From contig JAEZDN010000056.1 in the NCBI GenBank assembly GCA_023433275.1, positions 1 through 11,304 of the forward strand: 11,304 nucleotides of DNA, given 5' to 3'. The position numbers and the translations under genes were made by a program. The DNA comes from Verrucomicrobiota bacterium (lineage in GTDB: Bacteria; Verrucomicrobiota; Verrucomicrobiia; Opitutales; Opitutaceae). Within the stretch, counting starts at the first letter, position 1; each line of letters starts with the position of its first letter. Of this stretch, positions 1-6,865 are shown in pieces. The notes under the pieces are model-generated. The model did not search any database. It saw only the letters and a list, made by a program, of their open reading frames with translations, and was not told the DNA's origin.

Positions 1-65
1 CCCATGTGCCCACGCACCGCAGTCGCTACGCGCCACCCCTTTTCATCCGGACCGATTCGTTAGAA

Positions 66-128
66 ATGGAGCCGCGGCGACCCCGCCGCGGTACGGGCGC
101 GTCGCGGGCGAGGTCGCCCGCGCTCCAT
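66..128. repeat. Inverted pair of REP-like hairpins (BIME-like)
   Basis: Two perfect GC-rich hairpins stand head to head away from each other. The first (72-91) has an 8-bp stem, CCGCGGCG/CGCCGCGG, with loop ACCC, and is preceded by GGAG at 68-71. The second (103-122) has stem CGCGGGCG/CGCCCGCG; read on the minus strand its loop is ACCT and it is preceded by GGAG at 126-123. The flanks ATGGAG (66-71) and CTCCAT (123-128) also pair, so the whole unit can fold as a junction. A GGAG/GTAG head followed by a hairpin, in inverted pairs, is the known architecture of REP/BIME elements; no RAYT transposase gene is in the window. Positions 1-65 hold no supported feature. Confidence 0.6.
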
Positions 129-158
129 AAAAAAGGCGCTCCTTGCGGGAGCGCCTTT
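129..158 (-). terminator. Intrinsic terminator of the rpsB-tsf operon
   Basis: On the minus strand, 26 bp after the tsf stop, an 11-bp perfect stem (arms 148-158 and 132-142, AAAGGCGCTCC and its complement) closes a 5-nt loop. It runs into a run of six U residues (complement of 129-134). This is a textbook rho-independent terminator and marks the end of the operon: pyrH or frr do not follow tsf within this transcript. The U-run directly touches the REP-like pair at 66-128. Confidence 0.9.
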
Positions 159-183
159 CGAAAACCTGCGGTCACTCGCCGCC

Positions 184-780
184 TCAGGCGCCGAGTTGGA
201 AACGCACGAAACGGCGGATCGAGATGTTCTCGCCGAGCTTGCCGACTTTCTCGGACAGGATGTCCTTGATCGTCTTCTTGCCCTCGGGATCCTTGACGAA
301 GGGCTGGTCGAGGAGGACCACCTGCGAGAAATATTTCTCGAGCTTGCCCTCGACGATCTTCTGCACGGCGGCCGGCGGCTTGCCCGCCATCTGCGCGGCG
401 GCGATGTCGCGCTCCTTGGCCAGGTCGGCCTCGGGCACGTCCTCGCGGCGCACCACGGTCGGGGCGGCGGCGGCGATCTGCAGGCACACGTCCTGGCAGA
501 GGGCCTTGAAGTCCTCGTTGCGGGCAACGAAGTCGGTCTCGCAGTTGATTTCCACGAGCACGCCGACCTTGCCGCCGACGTGGATGTAGGAATGGACAAG
601 GCCTTCCTTGGTCGCGCGGCTGGCCAGCTTGTCGATCTTGTTGCCGAGCTTCTTGCGGAGGATCGTGGTCGCCTCCTCAATGTTGCCCTTGGCCTCATCG
701 AGGGCCTTCTTGACGTCGAGCAGGCCGGCTCCGGTCTTCTCCCGGAGCTCGCTGATCATGGATGTGGTGACGGTTGCCAT
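184..780 (-). CDS. tsf: Elongation factor Ts
   Basis: EF-Ts is the cytoplasmic nucleotide-exchange factor that releases GDP from EF-Tu so that it can reload GTP and aminoacyl-tRNA. The 198-residue product begins with the UBA-like N-terminal domain (about residues 5-45, with LREKTGAGLLDVKKAL). The EF-Tu-contacting motif TDFVARN is at 82-88, and the tail ISIRRFVRFQLG is typical of the family. At 198 residues it is the short type, lacking much of the second core subdomain of the 283-residue E. coli protein; short versions are common outside proteobacteria. The ATG is 21 bp after the rpsB stop, so the two genes are co-transcribed. No Shine-Dalgarno precedes the start; the leader ends CATTTAAACAC. 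The terminator lies just downstream. The assignment is secure. Confidence 0.97.
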   Translation of the reverse strand: MATVTTSMISELREKTGAGLLDVKKALDEAKGNIEEATTILRKKLGNKIDKLASRATKEGLVHSYIHVGGKVGVLVEINCETDFVARNEDFKALCQDVCLQIAAAAPTVVRREDVPEADLAKERDIAAAQMAGKPPAAVQKIVEGKLEKYFSQVVLLDQPFVKDPEGKKTIKDILSEKVGKLGENISIRRFVRFQLGA

Positions 781-801
781 GTGTTTAAATGCGTTCGGCG
801 A

Positions 802-1665
802 TCAAACTTCGTCCGTGGTGACGGCGGAAACCTTCGCGCCGGAGGTGCGGCTCGGGCGCTTCTTGGCGACCGGCTTCTCCTCCACGGCGTCCTTGAGGCC
901 GGCGGGGATGACCACCTTGTCGAGGTCCACCTCGCCGGAAGCGGCGGCCGCCTGGTTCTCGGCCGGGGTCGCGCGGCGCGTCTCGCGATGGGCGAGGCCC
1001 GCCTGGATGGCGGCGACGATCGTCTCGATGATGATGCGCACCGACTTGGCGGCGTCGTCATTGCCCGGGATCGGGTAGGTGAGCTGGGTCGGGTCGGAGT
1101 TGGTGTCGACCAGGCCGATCGACGGGATGCCGACGCGCTTGGCCTCGGCCACCGCGATCTCCTCGTAATTGGTGTCGATGACGAACATCGCGCGCGGCAG
1201 GGCGGTGAGGCCGATGATGCCGTCGAAGTTGCGGGTCATGCGAGCCATCTCGCGACGGATCGCGGATTCCTCCTTGGAGGAGAACTTGGCGAGCTCGCCG
1301 CTGGCGTCCATGGCCTGGTACTTCTTGTACTTGGCGAGGGACTTCTTGATGGTCTCGAAATTGGTGAGCGTGCCGCCCATCCAGCGGGTGGTCACATACG
1401 GCATGCCGGTGGCGGCGGCGGCCTCGCGGATCATTTCCTGCGCCTGACGCTTGGTGCCGACAAGCAGGATGTCATCGCCGTGGGCGACGAGGTTCTCGAC
1501 GAACGCGCAGGCTTTTTCCAGCGCGGCGTGCGTCTTCTCGAGGTCGATGATGGTGATGCCCTGGCGGTGGTCGAACACGTAGGGCTTGGAGCGCGGGTTC
1601 CAACGCTTGGTCTGGTGACCGAGGTGGACGCCGGCATCGAGGAGGTCTTTGGGAGTTACGTTCAT
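802..1665 (-). CDS. rpsB: 30S ribosomal protein S2
   Basis: S2 is a late-assembling protein of the small ribosomal subunit, placed between head and body and needed for S1 binding. The 287-residue product shows the family landmarks: GVHLGHQTKRWNP (12-24), RWMGGTLTNF (94-103), PRAMFVIDTNYE (157-168) and GLVDTNSDP followed by YPIPGNDDA (184-205). I chose the ATG at 1665 because homology begins exactly at MNVTPKDLLDAG; the frame stays open for 72 codons upstream, but those residues do not resemble S2. Compared with the 241-residue E. coli protein there is a tail of about 55 residues after residue 232, rich in Ala, Lys and acidic residues, with a basic stretch near 264-273. It is first in an operon with tsf. 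No clear Shine-Dalgarno is seen (leader ends ACATAGATCC). Confidence 0.97.
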   Translation of the reverse strand: MNVTPKDLLDAGVHLGHQTKRWNPRSKPYVFDHRQGITIIDLEKTHAALEKACAFVENLVAHGDDILLVGTKRQAQEMIREAAAATGMPYVTTRWMGGTLTNFETIKKSLAKYKKYQAMDASGELAKFSSKEESAIRREMARMTRNFDGIIGLTALPRAMFVIDTNYEEIAVAEAKRVGIPSIGLVDTNSDPTQLTYPIPGNDDAAKSVRIIIETIVAAIQAGLAHRETRRATPAENQAAAASGEVDLDKVVIPAGLKDAVEEKPVAKKRPSRTSGAKVSAVTTDEV

Positions 1666-1862
1666 GGATCTATGTCGTGACGAGACACAGGTCGGCCAAC
1701 TGGGCCGCCTTGCGATCGTTACTGTCGTTTTAGGTTGATGGATTAAGGAACAGGAAGGGCCAAAAACAGAGAGCGCCCGCACCCGTGGCAAGTGGATTCT
1801 CGGAAAAGCGTCGCCGGCCCACCTTCCTCCTGTTGAAAGCCACCGCAGTTGAAACCGATCCC

Positions 1863-1911
1863 AAATCCCGGGCCGACGCACAGTCTAAATGGCATGCCAG
1901 CCGGGATTTAG
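1863..1911. promoter_or_regulatory. Inverted repeats upstream of permease gene, possible operator
   Basis: AAATCCCGG (1863-1871) pairs perfectly with CCGGGATTT (1901-1909), and a second, shorter inverted pair CTAAAT/ATTTAG (1885-1890 and 1906-1911) overlaps it. The site lies about 25-70 bp before the putative -35 of the importer promoter, a position suitable for an activator or repressor. It may equally be a decayed repeat. No regulator family is recognisable from the half-sites. Confidence 0.3.
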
Positions 1912-1934
1912 CCGGGCTTCTGCCATGTAATGGT

Positions 1935-1963
1935 TTGACGACACGCCCTCGGGCCGGTCCATT
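1935..1963 (+). promoter_or_regulatory. Weak sigma-70-like promoter for the importer genes
   Basis: TTGACG (1935-1940, five of six matches to the -35 consensus) is followed after exactly 17 bp by TCCATT (1958-1963, three of six matches to the -10 consensus). It would give a leader of roughly 25 nt before the ATG at 1994. The -10 is poor, so it would need activation or is a chance match. Confidence 0.3.
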
Positions 1964-1993
1964 TCGAGTCGGTCCCCACCCCTGTCGCGCCTC

Positions 1994-3112
1994 ATGTCGT
2001 CGCCCCTCCGCCACCTTTTCCGGTTTCAAGAAAGCGGCCTTCTCCTCGTCATCATTGCTCTGGGCATCCTGCTCACAGCCTTCGCCGGCACGGTGCGCAC
2101 CCCCGTCTTCGAGATCGGCCCCGACGGGAGCCGGCAACGCGTCTTCACCGTCAACGAGGCCGGCGAACGCGTGCCCGCCTTCATCGAGAAGAACAAGTTT
2201 CTCAACGCCCAGAACCTCGCCCAACTCGCCAAGGACACCAGTTTCATCGCGATCATGGCGGTCGGCATGTCCATCGTCATCATCGCCGGCGGCATCGACC
2301 TGTCCGTGGGCTCGATCTACGCCCTCGCCTCCGTGCTTGGGGCCCTGGCTTTTCAACACTTCGGCCCCGCCGGCGCCGCGCCCGGCACCGCCCCGTGGCT
2401 GGCCGTCACCGCCGGCTCCCTCGCCTGCGTGGGCGCCGCCGCCGCCTGTGGTCTCGCCAACGGCGGGCTGATCGTCGCCCTCCGCGTCCACCCCTTCATC
2501 ATTACGCTCGGCGCCATGGCGATCCTGCGCGGCATCGCCTTCGTCGTCACCAAGGGCCAGTCCGTCGGCGGGTTCCCTCCCCTTTTCCGTGAGATGGTCC
2601 GCTGGGAAACTTCCGGCGGCCTCAGCCTCGTGCCGCTCGGCGTGATGCTCGTCGTGCTCGTCATCGGCTGGATCTACCTCTCCCGCCTCGCCGCGGGCCG
2701 CCGCGTCTACGCCGTGGGCGGCAACGAACTCGCCTCCCGCTTCAGCGGCATCCGCGTCGAGCGCGTGAAACTCGGCGTCTACCTGCTCTCCGGCCTCACT
2801 GCCGGCATCGCCGCCCTCATCGCCCTCGGCTACTACGGCAGCGCCAGCTCGGGCGATGGCCAGGGCTACGAACTCAATGTCATCGCCGCCGCCGTCGTCG
2901 GCGGCGCCAGTCTCACCGGCGGACGCGGCACCGCGCTCGGCGCCGTGCTCGGCGCGCTCATCATCCAGATGATCTCCAGCGGCATCGTCATCCTCGGTAT
3001 CGACCAGAACTACAGCCAGATCATCATCGGCGCCGTCGTGATCGCCGCCGTCGTCCTCGACAACATCAACACCTGGCTCGCCAAGCGCCGCCTCACCGCC
3101 AAGGCCGGTTGA
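1994..3112 (+). CDS. CUT2-type sugar ABC transporter permease (RbsC-like)
   Basis: This is the inner-membrane channel subunit of a ribose/galactose-class importer. It would work as a homodimer with the ATPase at 4396 and the binding protein at 3340. The 372-residue product has the BPD_transp_2 landmarks: AGGIDLSVGS at 98-107, RRVYAVGGNE-type cytoplasmic motif at 236-245 followed by SGI (251-253), and GGASLTGGRGT at 303-313. Around eight to ten hydrophobic helices are visible from residue 15 to 357. Family members are usually about 320-340 residues; the surplus is a polar stretch of about 36 residues (32-67) between helix 1 and the NLAQLAKDTS segment. The ATG at 1994 places the start a few residues before helix 1; the leader is pyrimidine-rich (CGCGCCTC) with no Shine-Dalgarno. 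The substrate is unknown. Confidence 0.92.
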   Translation: MSSPLRHLFRFQESGLLLVIIALGILLTAFAGTVRTPVFEIGPDGSRQRVFTVNEAGERVPAFIEKNKFLNAQNLAQLAKDTSFIAIMAVGMSIVIIAGGIDLSVGSIYALASVLGALAFQHFGPAGAAPGTAPWLAVTAGSLACVGAAAACGLANGGLIVALRVHPFIITLGAMAILRGIAFVVTKGQSVGGFPPLFREMVRWETSGGLSLVPLGVMLVVLVIGWIYLSRLAAGRRVYAVGGNELASRFSGIRVERVKLGVYLLSGLTAGIAALIALGYYGSASSGDGQGYELNVIAAAVVGGASLTGGRGTALGAVLGALIIQMISSGIVILGIDQNYSQIIIGAVVIAAVVLDNINTWLAKRRLTAKAG

Positions 3113-3137
3113 ACCAAGCCATCTATACCCGAGTGGA

Positions 3138-3296
3138 CACGAAGGGACACGAATTGGGGTCGATCCCCGGCTCCGGCATCCTGAGCGAAGCGCAGGATCC
3201 GCGGCCAGCGCGGCACGCGTCCATCCTGCTCCGTGAATTCTTCGCTTCACTCAGGCTGAATTAGGCTCAATTCGTGTGTGTTCGTGTCCCTTCGTG
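3138..3296. repeat. Nested inverted-repeat element between permease and binding protein
   Basis: The 227-bp gap between the permease and the binding-protein gene is almost filled by a symmetric element. Its outer arms are CACGAAGGGACACGAA at 3138-3153 and its exact complement at 3281-3296. Inside, ACACGAATTG (3147-3156) pairs with 3268-3277. Further in, CCTGAGCGAAGCG (3180-3192) pairs with 3243-3255 at 12 of 13 positions. A local hairpin, ATCCTG/CAGGAT, sits at 3178-3198. The right outer arm carries an extra ACACACACGA-like stretch compared with the left. No target-site duplication is obvious and it encodes no protein. It resembles a small non-autonomous repeat or MITE; as RNA it could fold into a long hairpin inside the importer transcript. 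Confidence 0.65.
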
Positions 3297-3339
3297 GTTA
3301 CCTCCCTGCGTTGAACCCTTCCCTCAACCCCCATACCTC

Positions 3340-4290
3340 ATGAAACGTCTGCTCCTCCTCGCTGCCTCGCTCGCCGTGGCCCTCGCGGGCTCCGCCGCCG
3401 AGCGCACCATCGTCATCGGCCTCGTCGCCAAGTCCCAGGGCAACCCCGTCTTCCAAGCCGCCCGCGTCGGCGCCGAGGACGCCGCCAAGGAACTCAGCGC
3501 GAAGCACAAGATGAACATCAAGATCGACTGGCGCACCCCGAATGAGGAGGACGCCCAGAAACAGGCCGAGGCGATCGAACAACTCGTGCTCGCCGGCGCC
3601 GAGGGCCTCGCCGTCAGCTGCTCCGACGCCAACAAGCTCACCGACGCCATCAACCGCGCCGTCGACAACGGCGTGCCCGTCGCGACCTTCGACTCCGACG
3701 CCCCCGCCTCCAAGCGCTTCGTCACCTACGGCGTCGACGATCTTGAGTGCGGCAAACAGACCATGGAGGAACTCGCCAAGGTCATGGGCGGCAAGGGCGT
3801 CGTCGCGATCCTCGCCGGCAACCAGAACGCTCCCAACCTCCAGCGCCGCGTGCAGGGCGTCCGCGAAGTCGCGAAGAAATATCCCGGCATCACGATCCGC
3901 GACACCTATTACCACAAGGAAACCCCGCAGGACGCCGCCGCCAAGGTCGAGCAAGTCATGCAGGCCAACCCCGACATCACCGGCTGGGCCATGATCGGCG
4001 GCTGGCCGCTCTTCACCGAGAACGCCCTCAAATGGGCCCCGGGCACCGTGCAATGCGTGTCCGTCGACGCCCTCCCCGCCCAGCTCGCCTACATCCGCAG
4101 CGGCCACGTCCCCGTCCTCCTCGCCCAACAGTGCTACGCCTGGGGCCACCGCTCCGTCGAGCTCCTCATCGAGAAGATCGTCGAGAAGAAGAATCCCCCC
4201 GCCGTGAAGGAAATCAGCGCCCTGATCCCCGTCACCAAGGACAACGTCGACGCCTTCGCGAAGAACTGGGACAAGTGGCTCCCGAAGTGA
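3340..4290 (+). CDS. Periplasmic sugar-binding protein of ABC importer (RbsB-like)
   Basis: This is the soluble periplasmic receptor that hands substrate to the permease encoded at 1994. The 316-residue product starts with a clear Sec signal peptide (MKRLLLLAAS, hydrophobic core to about residue 18, likely cleaved after the AGSAA segment near 20). There is no lipobox cysteine, so it is free in the periplasm. The mature protein has the Peripla_BP_4 pattern: IVIGLVAKSQGNPVF (24-38), LAGAEGLAVSCSD (84-96), VPVATFDSDAP (112-122), a GGKGVVAILAGNQNAPNLQRR-type segment (150-170) and the late QQCYAWGHRSVELL segment (263-276). The frame is open 22 codons further up to an ATG at 3274, but only the ATG at 3340 puts the signal peptide at the N terminus, and the upstream codons fall in the repeat. 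Substrate is not predictable: sugar or another small polar compound. Confidence 0.92.
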   Translation: MKRLLLLAASLAVALAGSAAERTIVIGLVAKSQGNPVFQAARVGAEDAAKELSAKHKMNIKIDWRTPNEEDAQKQAEAIEQLVLAGAEGLAVSCSDANKLTDAINRAVDNGVPVATFDSDAPASKRFVTYGVDDLECGKQTMEELAKVMGGKGVVAILAGNQNAPNLQRRVQGVREVAKKYPGITIRDTYYHKETPQDAAAKVEQVMQANPDITGWAMIGGWPLFTENALKWAPGTVQCVSVDALPAQLAYIRSGHVPVLLAQQCYAWGHRSVELLIEKIVEKKNPPAVKEISALIPVTKDNVDAFAKNWDKWLPK

Positions 4291-4298
4291 CCTAAAAT

Positions 4299-4388
4299 GG
4301 TAGGGCGCGGACACCGTTCCGCGCCGCTAAAAAGGTAGGGCGCGGACTCCGCTCCGCGCCGCGCCCAGCCCAGTGGCCGCCCTACCTT
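4299..4388. repeat. Tandem REP-like hairpins with inverted third copy
   Basis: Two 27-bp copies (4299-4325 and 4334-4360; 35-bp period, 25 of 27 identical) each begin GGTAG and form a perfect 8-bp hairpin, GGCGCGGA/TCCGCGCC, with 6-nt loops CACCGT and CTCCGC. A third GTAG head lies on the minus strand at 4385-4382 with a degenerate hairpin. Its 11-nt flank CGCCCTACCTT (4378-4388) pairs exactly with 4332-4342 of the second copy. The array fills the gap between binding protein and ATPase and ends 7 bp before the ATPase ATG. The GTAG-plus-hairpin layout is that of REP elements. Confidence 0.7.
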
Positions 4389-4395
4389 CCCGCCG

Positions 4396-5886
4396 ATGCC
4401 CTTCCTCGAGTTTCACGGAATCACCAAGCGCTTCCCCGGCGTGCTCGCGCTCGACGGGGTCGGCTTCTCCGTGGAACGCGGCACCTGCCACGCCCTCATC
4501 GGCGAGAACGGCGCGGGCAAGAGCACCCTCGGCAAGATCCTCGCCGGCGTCTACACCGCCGACGGCGGCGAGATCCGCCTCGACGGACAGGTCATCCACC
4601 CAAGCTCCCCGCTCGCGGCGCGCGAACTCGGCATCGCGATGGTGCACCAGGAACTCGCGTTCTGTCCCAACCTGAGCGTCGCCGAAAACCTCTGCCTCGG
4701 CGACCTGCCGCGCCGCGCGGGCTTCGTGGATCGCGCCGAACTGCGCAGGCGCGCCCAAGCCATGCTCGCCACCATCGGCGCCGACATCGATCCCGACGCC
4801 ATCATCGGCACGCTCTCCACCGGCCGCGAACAGCTCGTCCAAATCGCCGCCGCCGTCGGCACCGGCGCCAAGGTCATCGTCATGGATGAGCCAACGAGCT
4901 CCCTCTCCGCCGCCGAAACCGCCGAACTCTTCAAGCTCGTGCGCGAGCTGAAGGCCCGCGGCATCACCCTCATCTACGTCTCGCATCGCCTCGAGGAACT
5001 CTTCGCGCTCTGCGACAACATCACCGTCCTGCGCGACGGCAAACACGTCGCCACCGAGAAGGTCGCCGAAACCACCCCGCAGCGCGTCGTCACCCAGATG
5101 ATCGGACGCGAGCTGCTCATCGCCACGCCTAATCACCTCACCCGCGAGCCCGGCGCTGAGCGCCTGCGCGTCGAGTCGCTCTCCTCGCCCGGCAAATTCT
5201 CCGACATCAGCCTTTCCGTCCGCGCCGGCGAGATCGTTGGCATCGCCGGCATCGTCGGCGCCGGCCGCAGCGAGGTGGTCGAAGCCGTCATGGGCCTCGA
5301 TCACGCCGCCACCGGCTCCATCACCGTCGACGGCAAGACCCTCCGCCCCGGCTCGATCGAATCGGCCCTCGCCGCCGGCGTCGGCCTCGTCCCCGAGGAC
5401 CGCAAGCGCCAGGGCCTCGTGCTCGGCCTCAACTGCCGCGAGAACACCACCCTCGCCGCCCTGCCCGCCCTCGCGCGGTTCGGCTGGGTCAACCGCGCCG
5501 CCGAGGACACGCTCGCGCAACGCTACCGCCAGCGCCTGCGCGTGAAGGCGCCTTCGCTCGAGTCCATCACCGCCGGCCTGAGCGGCGGCAACCAGCAGAA
5601 GATCGCCCTGGCCAAATGGCTCGCGCGCTCCTGCGACGTGTTGCTCATCGACGAACCCACCCGCGGCGTCGACGTCGGCGCGAAAGCCGAGATTTACCAA
5701 CTCCTCGATGAACTGGCCTGCGAGGGCAAAGCCCTGCTGGTGGTCTCCTCCGAATTGCCCGAACTCATCGGCCTCTGCCGTCGCATCCTCGTCATGCGCG
5801 GGGGCCATCTCGCCGGCGAAGTCCCGCGTGCCGACTTCAGCGAGGCCGCCCTCATGCGCCTCATGGCCGGCGTCGCCGCCGCCTGA
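4396..5886 (+). CDS. CUT2-type sugar ABC transporter ATP-binding protein (RbsA/MglA-like)
   Basis: This is the cytoplasmic energy-coupling subunit of the importer, two fused ABC domains in 496 residues, the normal length for RbsA/MglA/XylG. Domain 1 has Walker A GENGAGKST (36-44), Q-loop VHQE (83-86), a relaxed signature LSTGREQ (140-146), Walker B VIVMDEPTS (160-168) and H-loop histidine 197. Domain 2 has the family's degenerate Walker A GIVGAGRSE (285-293), with Arg in place of Lys, a full signature LSGGNQQK (395-402) and Walker B VLLIDEPTRGVDVG (415-428). The loss of the second-site lysine is normal in this class. The ATG at 4396 begins MPFLEFHGITKRFPGV, matching the family N terminus. The leader is occupied by the REP-like array and has no Shine-Dalgarno. 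Together with the permease and binding protein it makes a complete importer. Confidence 0.95.
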   Translation: MPFLEFHGITKRFPGVLALDGVGFSVERGTCHALIGENGAGKSTLGKILAGVYTADGGEIRLDGQVIHPSSPLAARELGIAMVHQELAFCPNLSVAENLCLGDLPRRAGFVDRAELRRRAQAMLATIGADIDPDAIIGTLSTGREQLVQIAAAVGTGAKVIVMDEPTSSLSAAETAELFKLVRELKARGITLIYVSHRLEELFALCDNITVLRDGKHVATEKVAETTPQRVVTQMIGRELLIATPNHLTREPGAERLRVESLSSPGKFSDISLSVRAGEIVGIAGIVGAGRSEVVEAVMGLDHAATGSITVDGKTLRPGSIESALAAGVGLVPEDRKRQGLVLGLNCRENTTLAALPALARFGWVNRAAEDTLAQRYRQRLRVKAPSLESITAGLSGGNQQKIALAKWLARSCDVLLIDEPTRGVDVGAKAEIYQLLDELACEGKALLVVSSELPELIGLCRRILVMRGGHLAGEVPRADFSEAALMRLMAGVAAA

Positions 5887-5889
5887 TTT

Positions 5890-5912
5890 GCAGGGCGCGC
5901 CTGGCGTGCGCC
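5890..5912 (+). repeat. Degenerate REP-like hairpin after the ATPase gene
   Basis: GCAG (5890-5893, one base from the GTAG head) precedes a 7-bp hairpin, GGCGCGC/GTGCGCC with one G-U pair and loop CTGGC (5894-5912). It shares stem length, loop length and the 3' arm GTGCGCC with the hairpin at 6871-6889. A further imperfect stem GGCCC...GGGCC follows at about 5920-5939. It begins 3 bp after the ATPase stop and may weakly terminate or protect the importer mRNA, but lacks a U-run. Confidence 0.4.
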
Positions 5913-6036
5913 GGTGGGGGGCCCGGCTCCAGCTGGGCCGCGGTTCAGCCACTCTGCGCCGCCTGGGCCCGCCCGCCATCGAAAATGAATCGCAAAAACC
6001 CACCGCGCCACGTTGGCTGGGAGGGCTGCTGGTCCC

Positions 6037-6807
6037 ATGAAACGCATCGATTCCCGATCCTGGCGCCCCCTCTTCGACGCCGTCTACGAAATGAATACGG
6101 CGAAAGACCACGCCGATTTCTCCTCGGCCGTTATCGCCGCGATGGACCGCCTGATCCCCTCGGACCTCTGCATCATGTCTGCTCTCGACCGCCGCTCCGG
6201 CCAGATCGCCGCAGCCATGTCGAAACCGAATCCACACAACGAGGCCGAGCTGCGCTATTATTCCGAGAACCCCCGCCAGAACCCGTTCGTCGCGTACTAC
6301 GAGCGCACGGGGCGGAACCACGCCCGGCGCATGACCGACATCCTCCCGCTGCCCGAATGGAAGCGTCACCCCTTCTACCTGCACTGCCTGGCCCGCCATC
6401 AATTCGTGTATCAGCTCTGCCTGCCGGTGACCATCGACGACAACATCGCCGTCGGCCTGTCCTTCGGCCGCATCCGCCGCAACTTCACCATCCGACAGCG
6501 CACCCTGCTCGACCTGTTCGGCCCGCACCTCCGTGAGGCGTGGCGGCGCCACCGGCAACCGACGCTGCAAAAGATCAATCATCCGCTCTCCCAACGACAG
6601 CGCTTCCGCGAACAAGGCCTCACGCTGCGCGAATCCGACGTCCTTTTCTGGGTCGCCGACGGGAAACAAAACCGGGAGATCGCCGAGATCCTCGGCCTCA
6701 GCCTCTTCACCGTGCAGGAGTACGTCGGCAACATCCTCCGCAAACTCCGTGTCCCCAACCGCCACGCCCTGACGGTCCACACGCTCGGCCGCCTCGCCGG
6801 CAAATAG
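6037..6807 (+). CDS. LuxR-family transcriptional regulator with GAF-like sensor domain
   Basis: A 256-residue DNA-binding regulator. The C-terminal LuxR/GerE helix-turn-helix covers about 194-250: LTLRESDVLFWVADGKQNREIAEIL (195-219), then the recognition helix SLFTVQEYVGNILRKL (222-237) and the LRVPNRHAL end. The N-terminal 170 residues look like a GAF-type sensor (IMSALDRRSGQ near 46-56; YYSENPRQNPFVAYY at 74-88). There is no receiver-domain Asp/Lys pattern, so it is not a classic response regulator, and no autoinducer-binding signature is evident. I chose ATG 6037; a TTG at 6013 in the same frame is possible. GGGAGG at 6019-6024 is the only Shine-Dalgarno-like site in the window, though 12 nt from the ATG is long. 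It lies 150 bp after the importer ATPase on the same strand, so it may regulate the importer, but that is guesswork. Ligand unknown. Confidence 0.85.
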   Translation: MKRIDSRSWRPLFDAVYEMNTAKDHADFSSAVIAAMDRLIPSDLCIMSALDRRSGQIAAAMSKPNPHNEAELRYYSENPRQNPFVAYYERTGRNHARRMTDILPLPEWKRHPFYLHCLARHQFVYQLCLPVTIDDNIAVGLSFGRIRRNFTIRQRTLLDLFGPHLREAWRRHRQPTLQKINHPLSQRQRFREQGLTLRESDVLFWVADGKQNREIAEILGLSLFTVQEYVGNILRKLRVPNRHALTVHTLGRLAGK

Positions 6808-6865
6808 CCCGCGGCCCTTGGAGGACGGGATCGCCGAACCCACCCCGCTGCTTCGACTTTTCAAC

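Larger units (their letters stand above)
1666..1993. promoter_or_regulatory. Divergent intergenic region, rpsB / ABC importer
   Basis: These 328 bp must carry the promoters for both the minus-strand rpsB operon and the plus-strand importer genes. On the rpsB side, the transcribed leader can form a 5-bp hairpin (CGGCC/GGCCG, 1693-1707); whether it acts in S2 autoregulation cannot be told from one sequence. I could not find a convincing sigma-70 promoter for rpsB. The importer side holds the inverted repeat and weak promoter listed separately. No protein-coding potential is supported. Confidence 0.55.

Noticed and set aside
196..1680. 494-codon plus-strand frame opposite tsf and rpsB
   Set aside because: A shadow of two highly conserved housekeeping genes.
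1693..1707. Leader hairpin of rpsB as a defined S2-binding autoregulatory RNA
   Set aside because: Only five base pairs and no recognised motif; covariation across relatives would be needed.
1730..3250. 506-codon minus-strand frame opposite the permease
   Set aside because: Low-complexity Gly/Asp/Ala/Glu product, antisense to a clear RbsC-like gene.
3138..3296. Nested inverted repeat as an integron attC site
   Set aside because: No integrase, no cassette arrangement and no recognisable core sites at the ends.
4327..6864. 845-codon open frame on the minus strand opposite the ATPase and LuxR genes
   Set aside because: It is a GC-rich antisense shadow: composition is dominated by Gly/Ala/Glu/Asp/Arg, with no domain, and it overlaps two well-supported genes.
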